Positions 1 through 10,111 of a stretch of 64,000 nucleotides of DNA are shown piece by piece; positions within the stretch are counted from its first letter, which is position 1, and each line of letters starts with the position of its first letter. The position numbers were made by a program, and so were the translations under genes. The stretch lies in assembly GCA_039821555.1 (NCBI GenBank), contig JBCBNX010000003.1:124001-188000 (forward strand), given 5' to 3'. The notes under the pieces are model-generated. The model did no database searches and was not told where the DNA came from. It saw nothing but the letters and a program-made list of their open reading frames with translations. This DNA is from Bacteroidota bacterium (GTDB lineage: Bacteria; Bacteroidota; Rhodothermia; Rhodothermales; Rubricoccaceae).

Positions 1-2
1 TC

Positions 3-1004
3 GACCTCGCCGCACAACGCCGCACCGCGCGCGCGCTCAAGGACGAGGCCCACCGGCTTGGCTTCGACGCCTGCGGCATTGCCGAGGCCGTCCGGCTAGA
101 CGACGAGGCCCGGCAGCTCGAAGCCTGGCTCACTCAGGGCCGGCACGGCTCGATGCGGTGGATGGAAAACCACTTCGAGAAGCGCGTCGACCCCCGCGAA
201 CTCGTACCCGGCGCCCGCTCCGTGATCTCGCTGCTGGCGAACTACTACCAGCCCGTCGAGCCGCCGCGTGAGCTTGAGTTGCAGGGGCGCAGCGGCGATG
301 AGGCGCGCGGCAAGATCAGCCGGTATGCCTGGGGCGAAGACTACCACGTCGTTCTCAAGGAGAAGCTCTACGCGCTCTACAACTGGCTCAATGAGCGGTG
401 CGGGGGCATCAGCGGGCGCGCCTTCGTAGACTCCGCTCCCGTCCTGGACAAGGTGTGGGCGTCACGCGCTGGCCTCGGGTGGCAGGGCAAGCACACCAAC
501 CTGATCAACCGCTCGCTCGGTTCGTTTTTCTTCATCGGCGAGTTGATCGTGGACGTGCCGCTGCCTGCCGACGGCCCAACTCCCGACTACTGCGGACGCT
601 GCACGCGCTGCCTCGACGCCTGCCCCACGGGTGCGCTCGATGCCCCCTACCAGATCGACGCGACGCGCTGCATCTCCTACTGGACCATCGAACATCGCGG
701 CCCAGAGTTTCCGCTGGAAGTAGCCCAGGACTTCGGGACATGGCTCTTCGGCTGCGATATCTGCCAGGACGTGTGCCCCTGGAACAAGTTCAAACGGCCC
801 ACGACCGAGCCGCGCTTCCTCCCACGCGACGGCGTCACTGAAACGGAGTTGCGTGAGTGGGTCGAACTTGACCTCGACGCCTACCGCAAGCGCTTTAAGG
901 GCACCCCGGTGAAGCGCGCCAAGTTTGAGGGCTTCCAGCGCAACGTCCGGCAGGCGCTCGACAACGCGCTCCACCACCGCGAACGCCGCGACGGGACCGG
1001 CTGA
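3..1004 (+). CDS. queG: Epoxyqueuosine reductase QueG (5' end outside window)
   Basis: QueG reduces epoxyqueuosine to queuosine in the wobble base of tRNA, using cobalamin and two [4Fe-4S] clusters in the cytoplasm. The reading frame is open from base 3 to the stop, so the ATG at 153 is internal; upstream codons read the family's conserved start (ALKDEAHRLGFDACGIAEA) and the HGSMRWM motif. A VDSAP motif lies near the active site. The first ferredoxin-like cluster motif (CxxCxxCxxxCP) is at 591-626 and the second (CDICQDVCPWN) at about 752-784. About 333 codons are present, close to the usual family size, so only a short N-terminal part is missing. The next gene is convergent. Identification is firm; the true start cannot be seen. 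Confidence 0.96.
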   Translation, partial: DLAAQRRTARALKDEAHRLGFDACGIAEAVRLDDEARQLEAWLTQGRHGSMRWMENHFEKRVDPRELVPGARSVISLLANYYQPVEPPRELELQGRSGDEARGKISRYAWGEDYHVVLKEKLYALYNWLNERCGGISGRAFVDSAPVLDKVWASRAGLGWQGKHTNLINRSLGSFFFIGELIVDVPLPADGPTPDYCGRCTRCLDACPTGALDAPYQIDATRCISYWTIEHRGPEFPLEVAQDFGTWLFGCDICQDVCPWNKFKRPTTEPRFLPRDGVTETELREWVELDLDAYRKRFKGTPVKRAKFEGFQRNVRQALDNALHHRERRDGTG

Positions 1005-1027
1005 TGCCTTGGTGCGCGTAGCGTTCG

Positions 1028-1651
1028 TCAATGCTCACGCGCGCCGCCTGGATGCGGAAACGCCTCGGTCCCCTGGATCTCCGCATAGCGACCGGGTGCC
1101 AGATAGGCCAGGAGGGGCGACGTGCGCAGCAGCGTCCAATCATCGACCGGGTGTCCATCAACGACGTGACCGCGCAGCGCATCCTCGGCCACTCGCGCAG
1201 CGACCACGCGGCCTGCGATGAGGCTGTTCGCCCCAAAGCCGTCCACCACCCGCTCCAGTTCGCATTCGAGCATGAGGTAGGCGTCCTCTAGAAAGCGGCC
1301 CTCGACAACCTCTGCGGGGACGGTCCGCAAGACATCCAGGCTCGGCTTGCGCCCGGCATGATCGCACCGTTCGGCGGCTCCGAGTGCGGCGTGGAGCACC
1401 TGGCTCGGGCGGGGGAAGCTCACCGTGAACGCCCCGTAGTGCTTCGCGTTGTGGTAGGTCGCGTGGCGAGGCGTGCACACGAAGCCGAAGTAGTTCTCCC
1501 ACCCCAGCGGCATAGCCATGTGCTTCGGCGCAAAGTCGTAGCGGTCGGCCTCCTGCGTGCCGATTACCACGAGCGGCGCCACCGTAAAGAATCGAGGCCA
1601 GATGGCCGCGCTGGGATCAAGCGGTACGTAGGCGTGCGTGGCTGTAGGCAT
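1028..1651 (-). CDS. Flavin reductase family protein (FMN-binding split barrel)
   Basis: A 207-residue protein of the flavin-reductase-like family, which binds FMN in a split beta-barrel and either reduces free flavin or acts as a flavoenzyme. The sequence shows the typical middle section, with GWENYFGFVCTPRHATYHN followed by GAFTVSFPRP, and a C-terminal part reading ILECELERVV-like strands and RYAEIQGTEAFPHPGG. It lies 154 bases downstream of sprA on the same strand and could be read through from it, but nothing ties the two functions together. The substrate cannot be told from sequence. It is convergent with queG, with 23 bases between the stops. Confidence 0.8.
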   Translation of the reverse strand: MPTATHAYVPLDPSAAIWPRFFTVAPLVVIGTQEADRYDFAPKHMAMPLGWENYFGFVCTPRHATYHNAKHYGAFTVSFPRPSQVLHAALGAAERCDHAGRKPSLDVLRTVPAEVVEGRFLEDAYLMLECELERVVDGFGANSLIAGRVVAARVAEDALRGHVVDGHPVDDWTLLRTSPLLAYLAPGRYAEIQGTEAFPHPGGAREH

Positions 1652-1805
1652 GCGTCGAGGGCGCTGAGTGAGACGTCCAACAACCTCGGCTGCGACCGGC
1701 TACCGCACTGCCTGGGTCTCCCTCGTCTGCCTGTGGGGCCAACTCTCACAACCAGGCTGCAACGACCGACCAGCCTCCCTGCCGGCCCGTTCGCGCTCGC
1801 GCTGA

Positions 1806-4800
1806 TCAGTTCCCCGAGAACGAGATCCGGAAGTTGAACCCGCCGTTGAGCGTCGAGGTGCTCGGAATGCGGCTCCCTTCGCTCTCTAGTGACGTGTACC
1901 GCACGAACACGTCGGCGGTGACCTGGCTCGAGATCGTGTAGGAGACGCGCGGCTCCAAGGTGAGACGCGTCGACGCCTCGGGCGTCTGCGGGCTGCGCGG
2001 CGCCCCGGCAATCGTGTCCAGGAAGTCCTGCCGGAAGTTGAGGCGCTGGTCGCTGTTGTTCGCCGTCGAGAAGGTGAGCGACATCCGGACGTTGTTGTTG
2101 ATCCGGCGGCGGTTGACGAACGGGAGCGGGATCCGGAGGCCGGTTTTCGAGAAGCTCAGGCGGACGGAGACTTCATCCGTCGTGCTCTCGGACACGTTCG
2201 CACCCGCGACGCTGAGCGAGAGCGCCCGGCTCTGGGTGAAGTTGACGTCGGCCTGGATGCCGCCCCGGAACGTCATGTTGAAGCCGATGAGCGGCTGGAA
2301 GCGCTCGTTGAGCCGGACGTTCTGCGACTGGCGTGCGTCGACCGGGACCTGGAACGATTGGCCCCCGATGGTCTCGTTCTCGAAGCTGCCGCCCTCGGCG
2401 AAGGCGAGCGCGTCGGAGCGGTAGTCCAGATCGTAGGTGGCCGAGTAGCCGTGGCGCACCGTCATTTGGGTGGTGAGCAGGCGGAAGAGCGGCCAGTTGC
2501 TGAGGCCGTTGTAGGTCACCGACCAGTTCGGCAGCGGCAGCGCGAAGAAGCTGTTCGGCCCGAAGCTGCCCAGGCTGCTCGTGAACGCGCCCCGGAAGTC
2601 GTCGGCGAGGCCGTTGTTGCTGAGTGCCGTCGTGAACGGAGCGCCGTTCTCGGTCACGAGCCCTGCGGCCAGATCGGCGAGGTAGCGGTCGCGGTGAACT
2701 TCGAGGAAGCGGTCGTAGGAGCCGCCGAGTGCCCAGACCGTCGCGGAGCCGCCGCCGTTCTCGATGGGCGGCGCCTCGTCTACGCTGCCGCCGTCCTCCG
2801 TGGGGATGAACGAGAACGTTGTGGAGCGATCCCAGCCGAGGTTCCAGTTCAAGTCCACACGCAGGCTACGCGTCAGTTCGAGGCTCGTGCGCGTCTGGAT
2901 CTCGTTGGTGCGCGCCACGATGTCGTCGACCTGCAGGTTGCCGACGATGGCCGGGTCGAAGATGGTGCGGCGCGGGCGGTCTTCGAGGCCCAGGCGGTAA
3001 GCCAGCGACGGCCCTTCGCCGGTGATGGCGTCGAAGAGGTTGTAGGCGCTCCCATCGACGGCACCTGATCGCGTGGTGCGTCCGGCGTTGTACGTCGTCG
3101 TGAGGTCGCTGATGCCAGTCACGGCGAGGAAGAGCTGGCGACCAATCGAGAGCGGCGACGGAGGCCCCACGCGCTCGGGCACCTCCAGTTCGGCGCGCTC
3201 CTCCTCGGTGAGTTCCTCGCCCCGCTCCTCCGCTTCCTCCTCAGCCTCGGAGAGCCGTGCCTGGGCCGCCTCGCGGGCAGAGCGTCGCCGCCGCCGATCG
3301 TTGCGGTAGGTCTCTTCCGCGTCTTCGATGCGGCGGTAGAACCCGAACTCGCGTAGAAAGTCGCGGGGGCTGAGCGTCAGGCCGGTGCGCAGGTTGAGCG
3401 TGTTCGAGATGGAGGCCAGGCGCAGGTCAGGTGCGGTGTCTTCGAAGCCGGAGAGCGGCTGGAAAGTCCACTGGAAGCCCGACGAGTAGGAGATGGCCTG
3501 CGGCCGGATCCACCGCACGCCCTGCAGACGCGGCGTGAGCGTGGTGGTGAAGTTCTGCGAGTAGGTGTCCGTCTGGATGTCGCGCTGCCCGCTGAAGACG
3601 TCGCCCACGACACCGAACACGGGGATCACGTCGAGGCGCTCCGTGGTGAAGACGCGGAAGCCGTTCTCCGTCAGCGATTCCGCCGTGAACGTGGGGTCGA
3701 TCTGGGGGGCTACCTCGTCGATCGTCTGGCCGAGAAACTCGCCCACGGGTGCCCCGGTCGAGTCGATCACGAAGGTGTCGTTGGTACGGTCGGCCCCGAT
3801 CGCGCTCAGCACTTGGTTGAGATTGGAGCCGTAGGTGAGCGCGAGGAAGTTGAACGGGCTGTAGGCGAGGTCAAACGAGCGCCGGTGCGTGAAGGTGTGG
3901 TTCTCGCGGATGGCGTTGCGGTAGCGCTCCGGGACCGCTGCGATCTCGTCGCTGATCGAAATAGGCGCCCGCTGCTGGTTCTCGGCGACGGTGCGGCTCG
4001 CGTCGGCGTTGAACGACACCGACGACGGCAAGAGGTTGAGTTGGAGCCGAGCCAGCAGTCCCAGGATCGGGGTGTCGTCGAGGAGCCAGAACGGCCGGAT
4101 GGTCTTGACGCCCGGCGGCCGCAGGCTGTAGCGCATCGACGCCGACCAACTGCTGCTGTTGTTGAACTGTTCAGAAGGGCTACGGCGCTCCGACCACGTG
4201 TTGGAGTACGACAGGGCCAGCCCGTCGATGGTGTAGCGCAGCCACGGCGACCGCGAGCCGCGCTTCGAGAACGGCACCGACACCGTGCGCGTGAAGCTCG
4301 CCGTCTCAGACTCTTCGCGATAGACCGCCACGAGGGAGTCTTGCTGTGTGGCCGAGAGGTTCGGGTCGTTCTGGGCTTGCTCGATGAGGTCGTCGAGCCG
4401 GATATCACCACCGCGTCGGGGCGAGAAGCGGGGGGTGGATGTGCGCTGCTGCACGGAGACCGTCACCGGCAACTGCACGCCGAGGCGCTCCGGCAGCAGC
4501 TTGTGCGCGTTGACGGTCGTGTTGAGCGTGTAGGCCTGCTGGTCGGTGAAGGTGCGGTCGCCGAGGCCGCTGGACAGGTCACCGAAGGCGTCAGTCTGGC
4601 GCTCGACGCGCCCGCGCACCGTGGCAAGGTCGGCGAGTTGGAGCGAGGCCGTCGCATACGCGCTCCAGCCGGGCTCCTCGTCGTAGCCCGCCACCCGTAG
4701 TTCGTTGAACCACACCTCCGGGTTGAGGGTGTTGTCGCTCACGTTGCGGACCCCGAGTACGATGGTCGTGATGCTCTCGATCGAGGGGTTGCCGCGGATG

Positions 4801-7800
4801 AAGATCCGAGCACCCGGTGGCGCGTCGGGCGGCGGCACCACGCCCGCATAGCGCTGCGTGGGCACGGCGTCCGGCGCGTTGTTGCGCTCCACCTTGAGCT
4901 GGTTCAGCGCCGAGAGCACCACGTTGAACGAGTTGCGGTCCACCGTCTCCCCATTGACGAGCACGCCCGTCTGCCAGATCAGATCGGCATCGACGACGTT
5001 GCCCGGCGCTTCGGGGTCATAGGGAAAGACGGGCTGCTCGATCTCGTAGTAGTCTTCGCTCTCGTTGGTGCCGAGGCGCAGGAACACCCGGAGGCTGTCG
5101 CCCTCCTCGCGCTCGAAGCCCTCGCCGTGCACGAACGCGCGGAGGTTGGTGTATTTGGTAAGGTCGAGTTGACTGCTGTAGGACCGGAAGATGCCCCGCG
5201 AGACGCCCGGCCCGAGGTTTTCGGCGCGCACCACGATGGCCTGCTCCCGCTGTAGGATGAAGACGCCCTGGGCGTCCTGCGTGCGGCTGATGAGCGCCCC
5301 GTTCGGGATCTGGTACTGGCTGCGGTTCTCCTCGCTGTTGACCGTGGCGATGAACAGCTGCGTCTCTTCGGCGGAGGCGGGCGTGCCGGGCTCCACGACG
5401 GCCTCGTCGTTGAAACCGACGAGGTCGGACTTGAGCCACTGGCTACCCACGAGGTCGAGCGTGGCGAAGCGCAGCGTAGCCGGGACGCGGTGCCCGTCAG
5501 TCCAGAGTCGGAGCGCCTCGATGCGGGAGAAGTCCTCGATGTTGCCGAAGGCGGTCCGCCCCGTCCGCGAGCGCACCGGGATGCGGATGAGTGTCCACTC
5601 CTCGTTGCCGGGGTTGCCGACCCGGTTGATGAAGTAGGGGTTGCAGTTCTGCTGCCCCTCGACCTCGCACGGCACGTTGATCACGTTGGGGCCGATGGGG
5701 ACGGCATAGCGGTAGAACGACTCGGCGCGGTCGAGGCCGAGGTCGCGGTCGATGTCCTCGTCGTCGGGGAAGGTGGAGTTGCCCTGCCCGCCGCCGAGCT
5801 GCTGCTGGCTCTCGAAGGCGTTGAGCTCCGTGGCAGCGAAGAAGCGGCTGAAGCGTTCCTGGACGGTCGCGCCGCCGCCCTCGTAAAACGCGGGGTTGCC
5901 GTAGAAACCATCGTCCTCGAAGTAGACGAAGTCGTCGCCTGAGGGGTCGATCTCGGCGAGGGCGCGGTCGAGCGGGTTGGCGGCACCGAGTGCCGAGAGG
6001 AACGGCTGGAAGTTGTCGAAGGTCTGCTCCGACAGGGCATAGGGCACGCCGCCGTCCTGGTCCGCCGACGAGCGCAGACCGTCCAAGCCGAGGTCCTCAG
6101 TCTGCCGGGCCGCATCGTCCAGGTCCACGCTCCCCGAGGCGCTGCCCGTAGCGAGACGGCCGTAGGGGCTAAGGCTCGCGCCTTCCGCGTCGGTTTCCAC
6201 GAGGCCGTCCTCCGTGTTGAAGCGCCCGTCCGGCAGAATGTCCTCCGAGAGCTGGCCGAGGTCGATGTAGAGCAGCGCGCCGTCGCTCACCTCGTCGGTC
6301 CCGTCCCGCCCGCCGTACGGGGCGATGATGAACTCGACGAACTCGATGTTGTTACGGCCGTCGAAGTCGTTGTAGCCCTCGGGCAGACGCTGCACGATGC
6401 CGCCCCAGACCTCCTCGGGTGCCGCCTGAAAGCTCGACGCAAGCTCCACGTTGTAGTTATAGGGTCCGCGGCGCGCCGGGTCGATGTAGAGGTCGAGCGG
6501 CGTAGCCACGTTGGGCTGGCCGGGGACCTCCTGGCGGTCGGCGAAGATTTCCCGGAGCGGCACTTGCCGGGTGGCCGGCGTGGCGCCGAGGCGGTTGACG
6601 AGGCCGTTCGAGCTGTAGAGGAACTGCTGGAGCGAGTACCACGACGTGAGGCCGCGCCAGTTGCTCACGAGCGTCGGGCTCGTCACGTCGAGGCTACCCA
6701 GGTTGGTCACGCTTGCATCGGGGCCCGCGCCCGCCGGACCGGCCGCGAGCCGCCACGCGCCGGCCTGGGTCAGCGAGAACGAGTTTTCGGTCCCCTCGAA
6801 GTCGTCGATGAAGGAGATGCCCTGGAGTTCGTCCGGGTTGAAGTCGCGCCCGTTGCCTTGCAATTCCTCGCGCGACGACTCGAAGGCGAACGTCTCGGGG
6901 TGCCCCGGCTGGAAGCGGGCGTATTCGCCCTTGATCTCGAACGAACTCGGGGCCTTCGTCTGGATGAGCGGCAGCGCGTCGGCGAAGCGGGTCAGCCAGC
7001 GCGGCTCTGCGGCGAAGCGCCCGTCGAAGCCGAAGATGGTGTTGTCGATGGGCTCCTCGCCGATGCGGTACTTGTCGATGAGCGGCCGCTCGGAGAGCCG
7101 CATCCAGGTGGCCCCGATGTCGAAGTCTTCGCCGATGGTGTAGTCCGCGCGCAGGCCCAGCAACGTCTTCCGTCCGATGGCGGCAAACTGATTGCGCTCG
7201 TAGTCGATGGAGATGTTTTGCCCGGCCGTGAGGAAGGCCTGGTTGATGATGAGCACCTCGCCCGTGGCGTAGTCCACCTGGTAGTCGGTGCCCTCGGTGA
7301 GCGGGACGCCGCCCGAGGTGACGCGCACCGAGCCTTCCACAACGGCGAAGCCGAGGCTGTAGGACTCCTGCACGCTCGACCGGAACGAGCCCACGATCGC
7401 GTAGCGGTCGAGCCCGGGGAAGCGCCGCGCGTTCTCCTGCTTCGACGTGTAGAGCGTGTCGAAGGCGTAGGCGTTGGTGGCCGCCTCGGCGTTGGCGATG
7501 TTCGCCTCGCCGGTGAACTGGACGGACAGCGGCTCGCCGTTCAGCGTTCCGTTGCCCTCGAAGACGTCGCGGAGGCGCGCGCCGAACGGCTCTAGGAACG
7601 GGAAGATGACGCGCCCGTTGCCCGCGTTGATCGTGAGGCCGTTCACGAAGTCGAACTCCGCGTTGGGCTGCGGCGTGCTGCCGTCGTTGTCCAGGCGGTC
7701 GAGGCCGAGCGTGGTAAGGATGGTGCGCTGCTGACCGACGGTGACCCCTGGCAGCGTCTCCTGCGCGGGCTGCCCCGACGGCGCGTAGACGATGTCGAGT

Positions 7801-9698
7801 TCGAGGTCGTCGGCGCGGAGCGAGCGCCCGCCGATGCGGTAGATGTTGCGCATCGTGAGCGCCCACGACGCGTCGAACGCGGTCGGGTTGTCGCCGCGGA
7901 GCAGCTTCAGGATGATGCGCCGCCCGTTGAGGTCGGTGCCGGTCTCCTGGTCGAAGTCGCCCACCTGCACGATGGTGCCGTCGGTGCGGCGGTACTGAAA
8001 CGCGATGGCGATCTGCTCGTCGGGGCTCAGGCTGCGGTTGAGCGAGAGGTAGCCGAGTTGCGGGTCGAACTCGTAGTCACGGCCCTCGGCGAGCTTGCGG
8101 AAGCGGGAGTCCGCGTAGTCGGCGATGTCGAGGTTGAACTGGGCCTCAAAATTGACCGCGCTGGAGGAGTCGCGGAGCTGCTCCAGGTCCGCGTCGGCGT
8201 ACTGGTCGTTGGCCTCGTCGGGGAGCGGTGCGGCGGTGCCGAACGCCGCGAGGTAGGCATCGCCGCCCGCGAGGACACCGTCCGGCAGGTCCGGATTCAC
8301 CACCGGACCGCCGGGCCCCGGCTCGCCGAGGTCGACGAGGGCGACCGCCTGGGCGAGGCCCTCCGTCAGCTGGTTGGTCTGGCTGACCGACTGGTCCTTG
8401 AGCCACACGTCGATGCCGACGATCTGGTCGAAGGCCGGGTCGGCGATGATGTTGGGCGGGCGGCTGAGCGCCACGTCCCATCGGTTGCGGAAGTAGTAGC
8501 CGAGGAAGAAGTGCGCGTTGTCCTCGTACTCGTAGGGCGCGATGTCGAAGTTCGTGGTCTGGCTGCCGCCCTCGATTTCGAGCGCGTCGCCCTCGGCGTC
8601 CTGCTGGCTGGCCACGAGCGTCACGCCGAGGCCGCCGAAGCGGAGGTCGGTGCGGATGCCGAAGAGGCGCTGGCCGCCGCGGATGAGGTCGCTCGGCGTC
8701 TGGAGGAATACGTTCCCCGCCTCGATGCGCTGGATGATGTCGTCGTCGTAGCCCTCGTAGAGCAGCTTGACCTGGTTCTCGAACTCGAACGTGTTCTGCG
8801 TGTCGTAGTTGACGCCGATGTTGAGCTTGTCGCCGATGGTGCCGTCGATGCCGAGGGCGAGTTCCTGGGCGAAGTCGGGGTTGAGGCGCCCGCCCTGGCC
8901 GGTGGCGGCCTGCTGCTGCTCGTTCTCCTGGTAGGAGAAGCCGAGGTTGATGTTGGCGTTGCCGGTCACGTTGAGCGCCACCTCGTTCTTGCCGAAGATG
9001 GTCTCGAACGCACCGCCGCGCCCGCCGGGCACCGCGATGGTCAGGCGGAGGTCGCCGCGCCCACGGCTGCGTCGCCGGAGTTGCTCCTGCGCCACGCTGC
9101 GGAAGTTCTCCTTGATGACCGACGCGCGGAGCGCCGCCTGGAACTCAGCCAGGTCCACCTCGACGGGCACGCGCACGTCCTGGTCACGGACCGTCTCGCG
9201 GATGGAATAGCGCAGGTCAACCGAGTCCAGTTGGGCATCGCGGCGCCAGTAGTTGCCGGGCGCGAAGTCGAACGGGCGCGCGCGGCGCTCCACGACGGAA
9301 GCGAGTCGGCTGTCGCGCCGCCGCATCGGGAAGTACGTCGAGGCGCGCGTCGTGTCGAGCGTCGTGGTGTCGCCGATGGCGGCCACCCGGAGCGACTCCA
9401 CGTCGGCGGGGTCAAACGGGGGGAGGTTGGCCGTGTCGGCGGGCTCGACTTGCCCGATCGCCACGGAATCGGTGTCGGCCACGGCGACATACCGCCACAC
9501 CGAGGGGCTGCCTGCTCCAGCGGCCACGCTCGCCTGCCATCCCGACGCCGCGACCAGGAGGGCTAGGGTAGCCACGCTGGCAACTAGGGTCCACCAGCGT
9601 GCGCGCCGAATTGCAGGGGGCAGCGCGCCCGGGTGCTCCGCAACCGCGCGCCCCGTAGAGGCAGCGGTCGATTCCGAAGGCGAGGCAGGAGTCGGCAC
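1806..9698 (-). CDS. sprA: SprA, type IX secretion outer-membrane translocon / gliding motility protein
   Basis: SprA forms the very large outer-membrane barrel through which T9SS cargo leaves the cell, and it is also needed for gliding in flavobacteria. This gene encodes 2630 residues, slightly longer than the roughly 2400 of well-known SprA proteins. The N-terminus has about 34 hydrophilic residues and then a hydrophobic export segment (WTLVASVATLALLVAAS). The SprA N-terminal motifs are clear (GNANINLGFSYQ, DKLNIGVNYDTQ, YEGYDDDIIQRIEAGNV, GGQRLFGIRTD). The rest is rich in short alternating beta-strand segments ending in a barrel-like C-terminus with terminal aromatic and Asn residues (FNFRISFSGN). 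A charged Glu/Arg-rich insert lies around 3190-3300. The five sorting-domain proteins in this window are likely clients. Identity is very likely; the start is the first in-frame ATG. Confidence 0.95.
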   Translation of the reverse strand: MPTPASPSESTAASTGRAVAEHPGALPPAIRRARWWTLVASVATLALLVAASGWQASVAAGAGSPSVWRYVAVADTDSVAIGQVEPADTANLPPFDPADVESLRVAAIGDTTTLDTTRASTYFPMRRRDSRLASVVERRARPFDFAPGNYWRRDAQLDSVDLRYSIRETVRDQDVRVPVEVDLAEFQAALRASVIKENFRSVAQEQLRRRSRGRGDLRLTIAVPGGRGGAFETIFGKNEVALNVTGNANINLGFSYQENEQQQAATGQGGRLNPDFAQELALGIDGTIGDKLNIGVNYDTQNTFEFENQVKLLYEGYDDDIIQRIEAGNVFLQTPSDLIRGGQRLFGIRTDLRFGGLGVTLVASQQDAEGDALEIEGGSQTTNFDIAPYEYEDNAHFFLGYYFRNRWDVALSRPPNIIADPAFDQIVGIDVWLKDQSVSQTNQLTEGLAQAVALVDLGEPGPGGPVVNPDLPDGVLAGGDAYLAAFGTAAPLPDEANDQYADADLEQLRDSSSAVNFEAQFNLDIADYADSRFRKLAEGRDYEFDPQLGYLSLNRSLSPDEQIAIAFQYRRTDGTIVQVGDFDQETGTDLNGRRIILKLLRGDNPTAFDASWALTMRNIYRIGGRSLRADDLELDIVYAPSGQPAQETLPGVTVGQQRTILTTLGLDRLDNDGSTPQPNAEFDFVNGLTINAGNGRVIFPFLEPFGARLRDVFEGNGTLNGEPLSVQFTGEANIANAEAATNAYAFDTLYTSKQENARRFPGLDRYAIVGSFRSSVQESYSLGFAVVEGSVRVTSGGVPLTEGTDYQVDYATGEVLIINQAFLTAGQNISIDYERNQFAAIGRKTLLGLRADYTIGEDFDIGATWMRLSERPLIDKYRIGEEPIDNTIFGFDGRFAAEPRWLTRFADALPLIQTKAPSSFEIKGEYARFQPGHPETFAFESSREELQGNGRDFNPDELQGISFIDDFEGTENSFSLTQAGAWRLAAGPAGAGPDASVTNLGSLDVTSPTLVSNWRGLTSWYSLQQFLYSSNGLVNRLGATPATRQVPLREIFADRQEVPGQPNVATPLDLYIDPARRGPYNYNVELASSFQAAPEEVWGGIVQRLPEGYNDFDGRNNIEFVEFIIAPYGGRDGTDEVSDGALLYIDLGQLSEDILPDGRFNTEDGLVETDAEGASLSPYGRLATGSASGSVDLDDAARQTEDLGLDGLRSSADQDGGVPYALSEQTFDNFQPFLSALGAANPLDRALAEIDPSGDDFVYFEDDGFYGNPAFYEGGGATVQERFSRFFAATELNAFESQQQLGGGQGNSTFPDDEDIDRDLGLDRAESFYRYAVPIGPNVINVPCEVEGQQNCNPYFINRVGNPGNEEWTLIRIPVRSRTGRTAFGNIEDFSRIEALRLWTDGHRVPATLRFATLDLVGSQWLKSDLVGFNDEAVVEPGTPASAEETQLFIATVNSEENRSQYQIPNGALISRTQDAQGVFILQREQAIVVRAENLGPGVSRGIFRSYSSQLDLTKYTNLRAFVHGEGFEREEGDSLRVFLRLGTNESEDYYEIEQPVFPYDPEAPGNVVDADLIWQTGVLVNGETVDRNSFNVVLSALNQLKVERNNAPDAVPTQRYAGVVPPPDAPPGARIFIRGNPSIESITTIVLGVRNVSDNTLNPEVWFNELRVAGYDEEPGWSAYATASLQLADLATVRGRVERQTDAFGDLSSGLGDRTFTDQQAYTLNTTVNAHKLLPERLGVQLPVTVSVQQRTSTPRFSPRRGGDIRLDDLIEQAQNDPNLSATQQDSLVAVYREESETASFTRTVSVPFSKRGSRSPWLRYTIDGLALSYSNTWSERRSPSEQFNNSSSWSASMRYSLRPPGVKTIRPFWLLDDTPILGLLARLQLNLLPSSVSFNADASRTVAENQQRAPISISDEIAAVPERYRNAIRENHTFTHRRSFDLAYSPFNFLALTYGSNLNQVLSAIGADRTNDTFVIDSTGAPVGEFLGQTIDEVAPQIDPTFTAESLTENGFRVFTTERLDVIPVFGVVGDVFSGQRDIQTDTYSQNFTTTLTPRLQGVRWIRPQAISYSSGFQWTFQPLSGFEDTAPDLRLASISNTLNLRTGLTLSPRDFLREFGFYRRIEDAEETYRNDRRRRRSAREAAQARLSEAEEEAEERGEELTEEERAELEVPERVGPPSPLSIGRQLFLAVTGISDLTTTYNAGRTTRSGAVDGSAYNLFDAITGEGPSLAYRLGLEDRPRRTIFDPAIVGNLQVDDIVARTNEIQTRTSLELTRSLRVDLNWNLGWDRSTTFSFIPTEDGGSVDEAPPIENGGGSATVWALGGSYDRFLEVHRDRYLADLAAGLVTENGAPFTTALSNNGLADDFRGAFTSSLGSFGPNSFFALPLPNWSVTYNGLSNWPLFRLLTTQMTVRHGYSATYDLDYRSDALAFAEGGSFENETIGGQSFQVPVDARQSQNVRLNERFQPLIGFNMTFRGGIQADVNFTQSRALSLSVAGANVSESTTDEVSVRLSFSKTGLRIPLPFVNRRRINNNVRMSLTFSTANNSDQRLNFRQDFLDTIAGAPRSPQTPEASTRLTLEPRVSYTISSQVTADVFVRYTSLESEGSRIPSTSTLNGGFNFRISFSGN

Positions 9699-10111
9699 GG
9701 GATTCGGCTACGTACGACGTCGGGAACCCGCACGCAGCGCGGCGGGACCAGGTGCAGGAGACGGGTGGGGCGTAGCAGAATCCTTCGACTAGGCGTGCGC
9801 GCGACGGCGCGGACTGGACAGGAAAAACCGGGCGAGAAACTACGGCGTGGCCTTGCGGCTCGCAAACCGCGCACGGGGCATTTCAGTGCGCCAGGCCGCA
9901 CCCGGAGCGGCACTCCGAGAACCGCACTGACCCCGGAACGCCACGCCTGCCGGTTGTAGTGTGCGAGCCCTAGCGGGAAAACACGGCCGGCCACGAGCCA
10001 AGCCCTGCCAGGCCCGGATCCGGGCGACGAGTCGAACGCAGTGGTAGCGGAATCGAAGCCCGGAGCGGAATCGAAGCTGGGAGCGGCCATCAGCCTGAAT
10101 GTCGCTATGAC
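9699..10111. other. Intergenic region upstream of sprA with an 18-base tandem repeat
   Basis: A 413-base gap between sprA and the XRE regulator, both on the minus strand. It should hold the sprA promoter. The only clear structure is a tandem pair of 18-base units beginning AGCGGAATCGAAGC at 10046-10063 and 10064-10081, differing at a few positions. Open frames across it are arginine- and proline-rich and have no family resemblance, so I call no gene. Confidence 0.5.

Noticed and set aside
3180..3300. Glu/Arg-rich stretch in sprA as a possible fusion or frameshift
   Set aside because: The frame stays open, and flanking sequence continues the SprA pattern; it is best read as a charged loop.
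8058..9566. A 502-codon plus-strand frame opposite the start of sprA
   Set aside because: Shadow of sprA; no signal, fold or family.
9584..10090. A 168-codon minus-strand frame between sprA and the regulator
   Set aside because: It overlaps the start of sprA in another frame, is Arg/Pro-rich and includes a tandem repeat.
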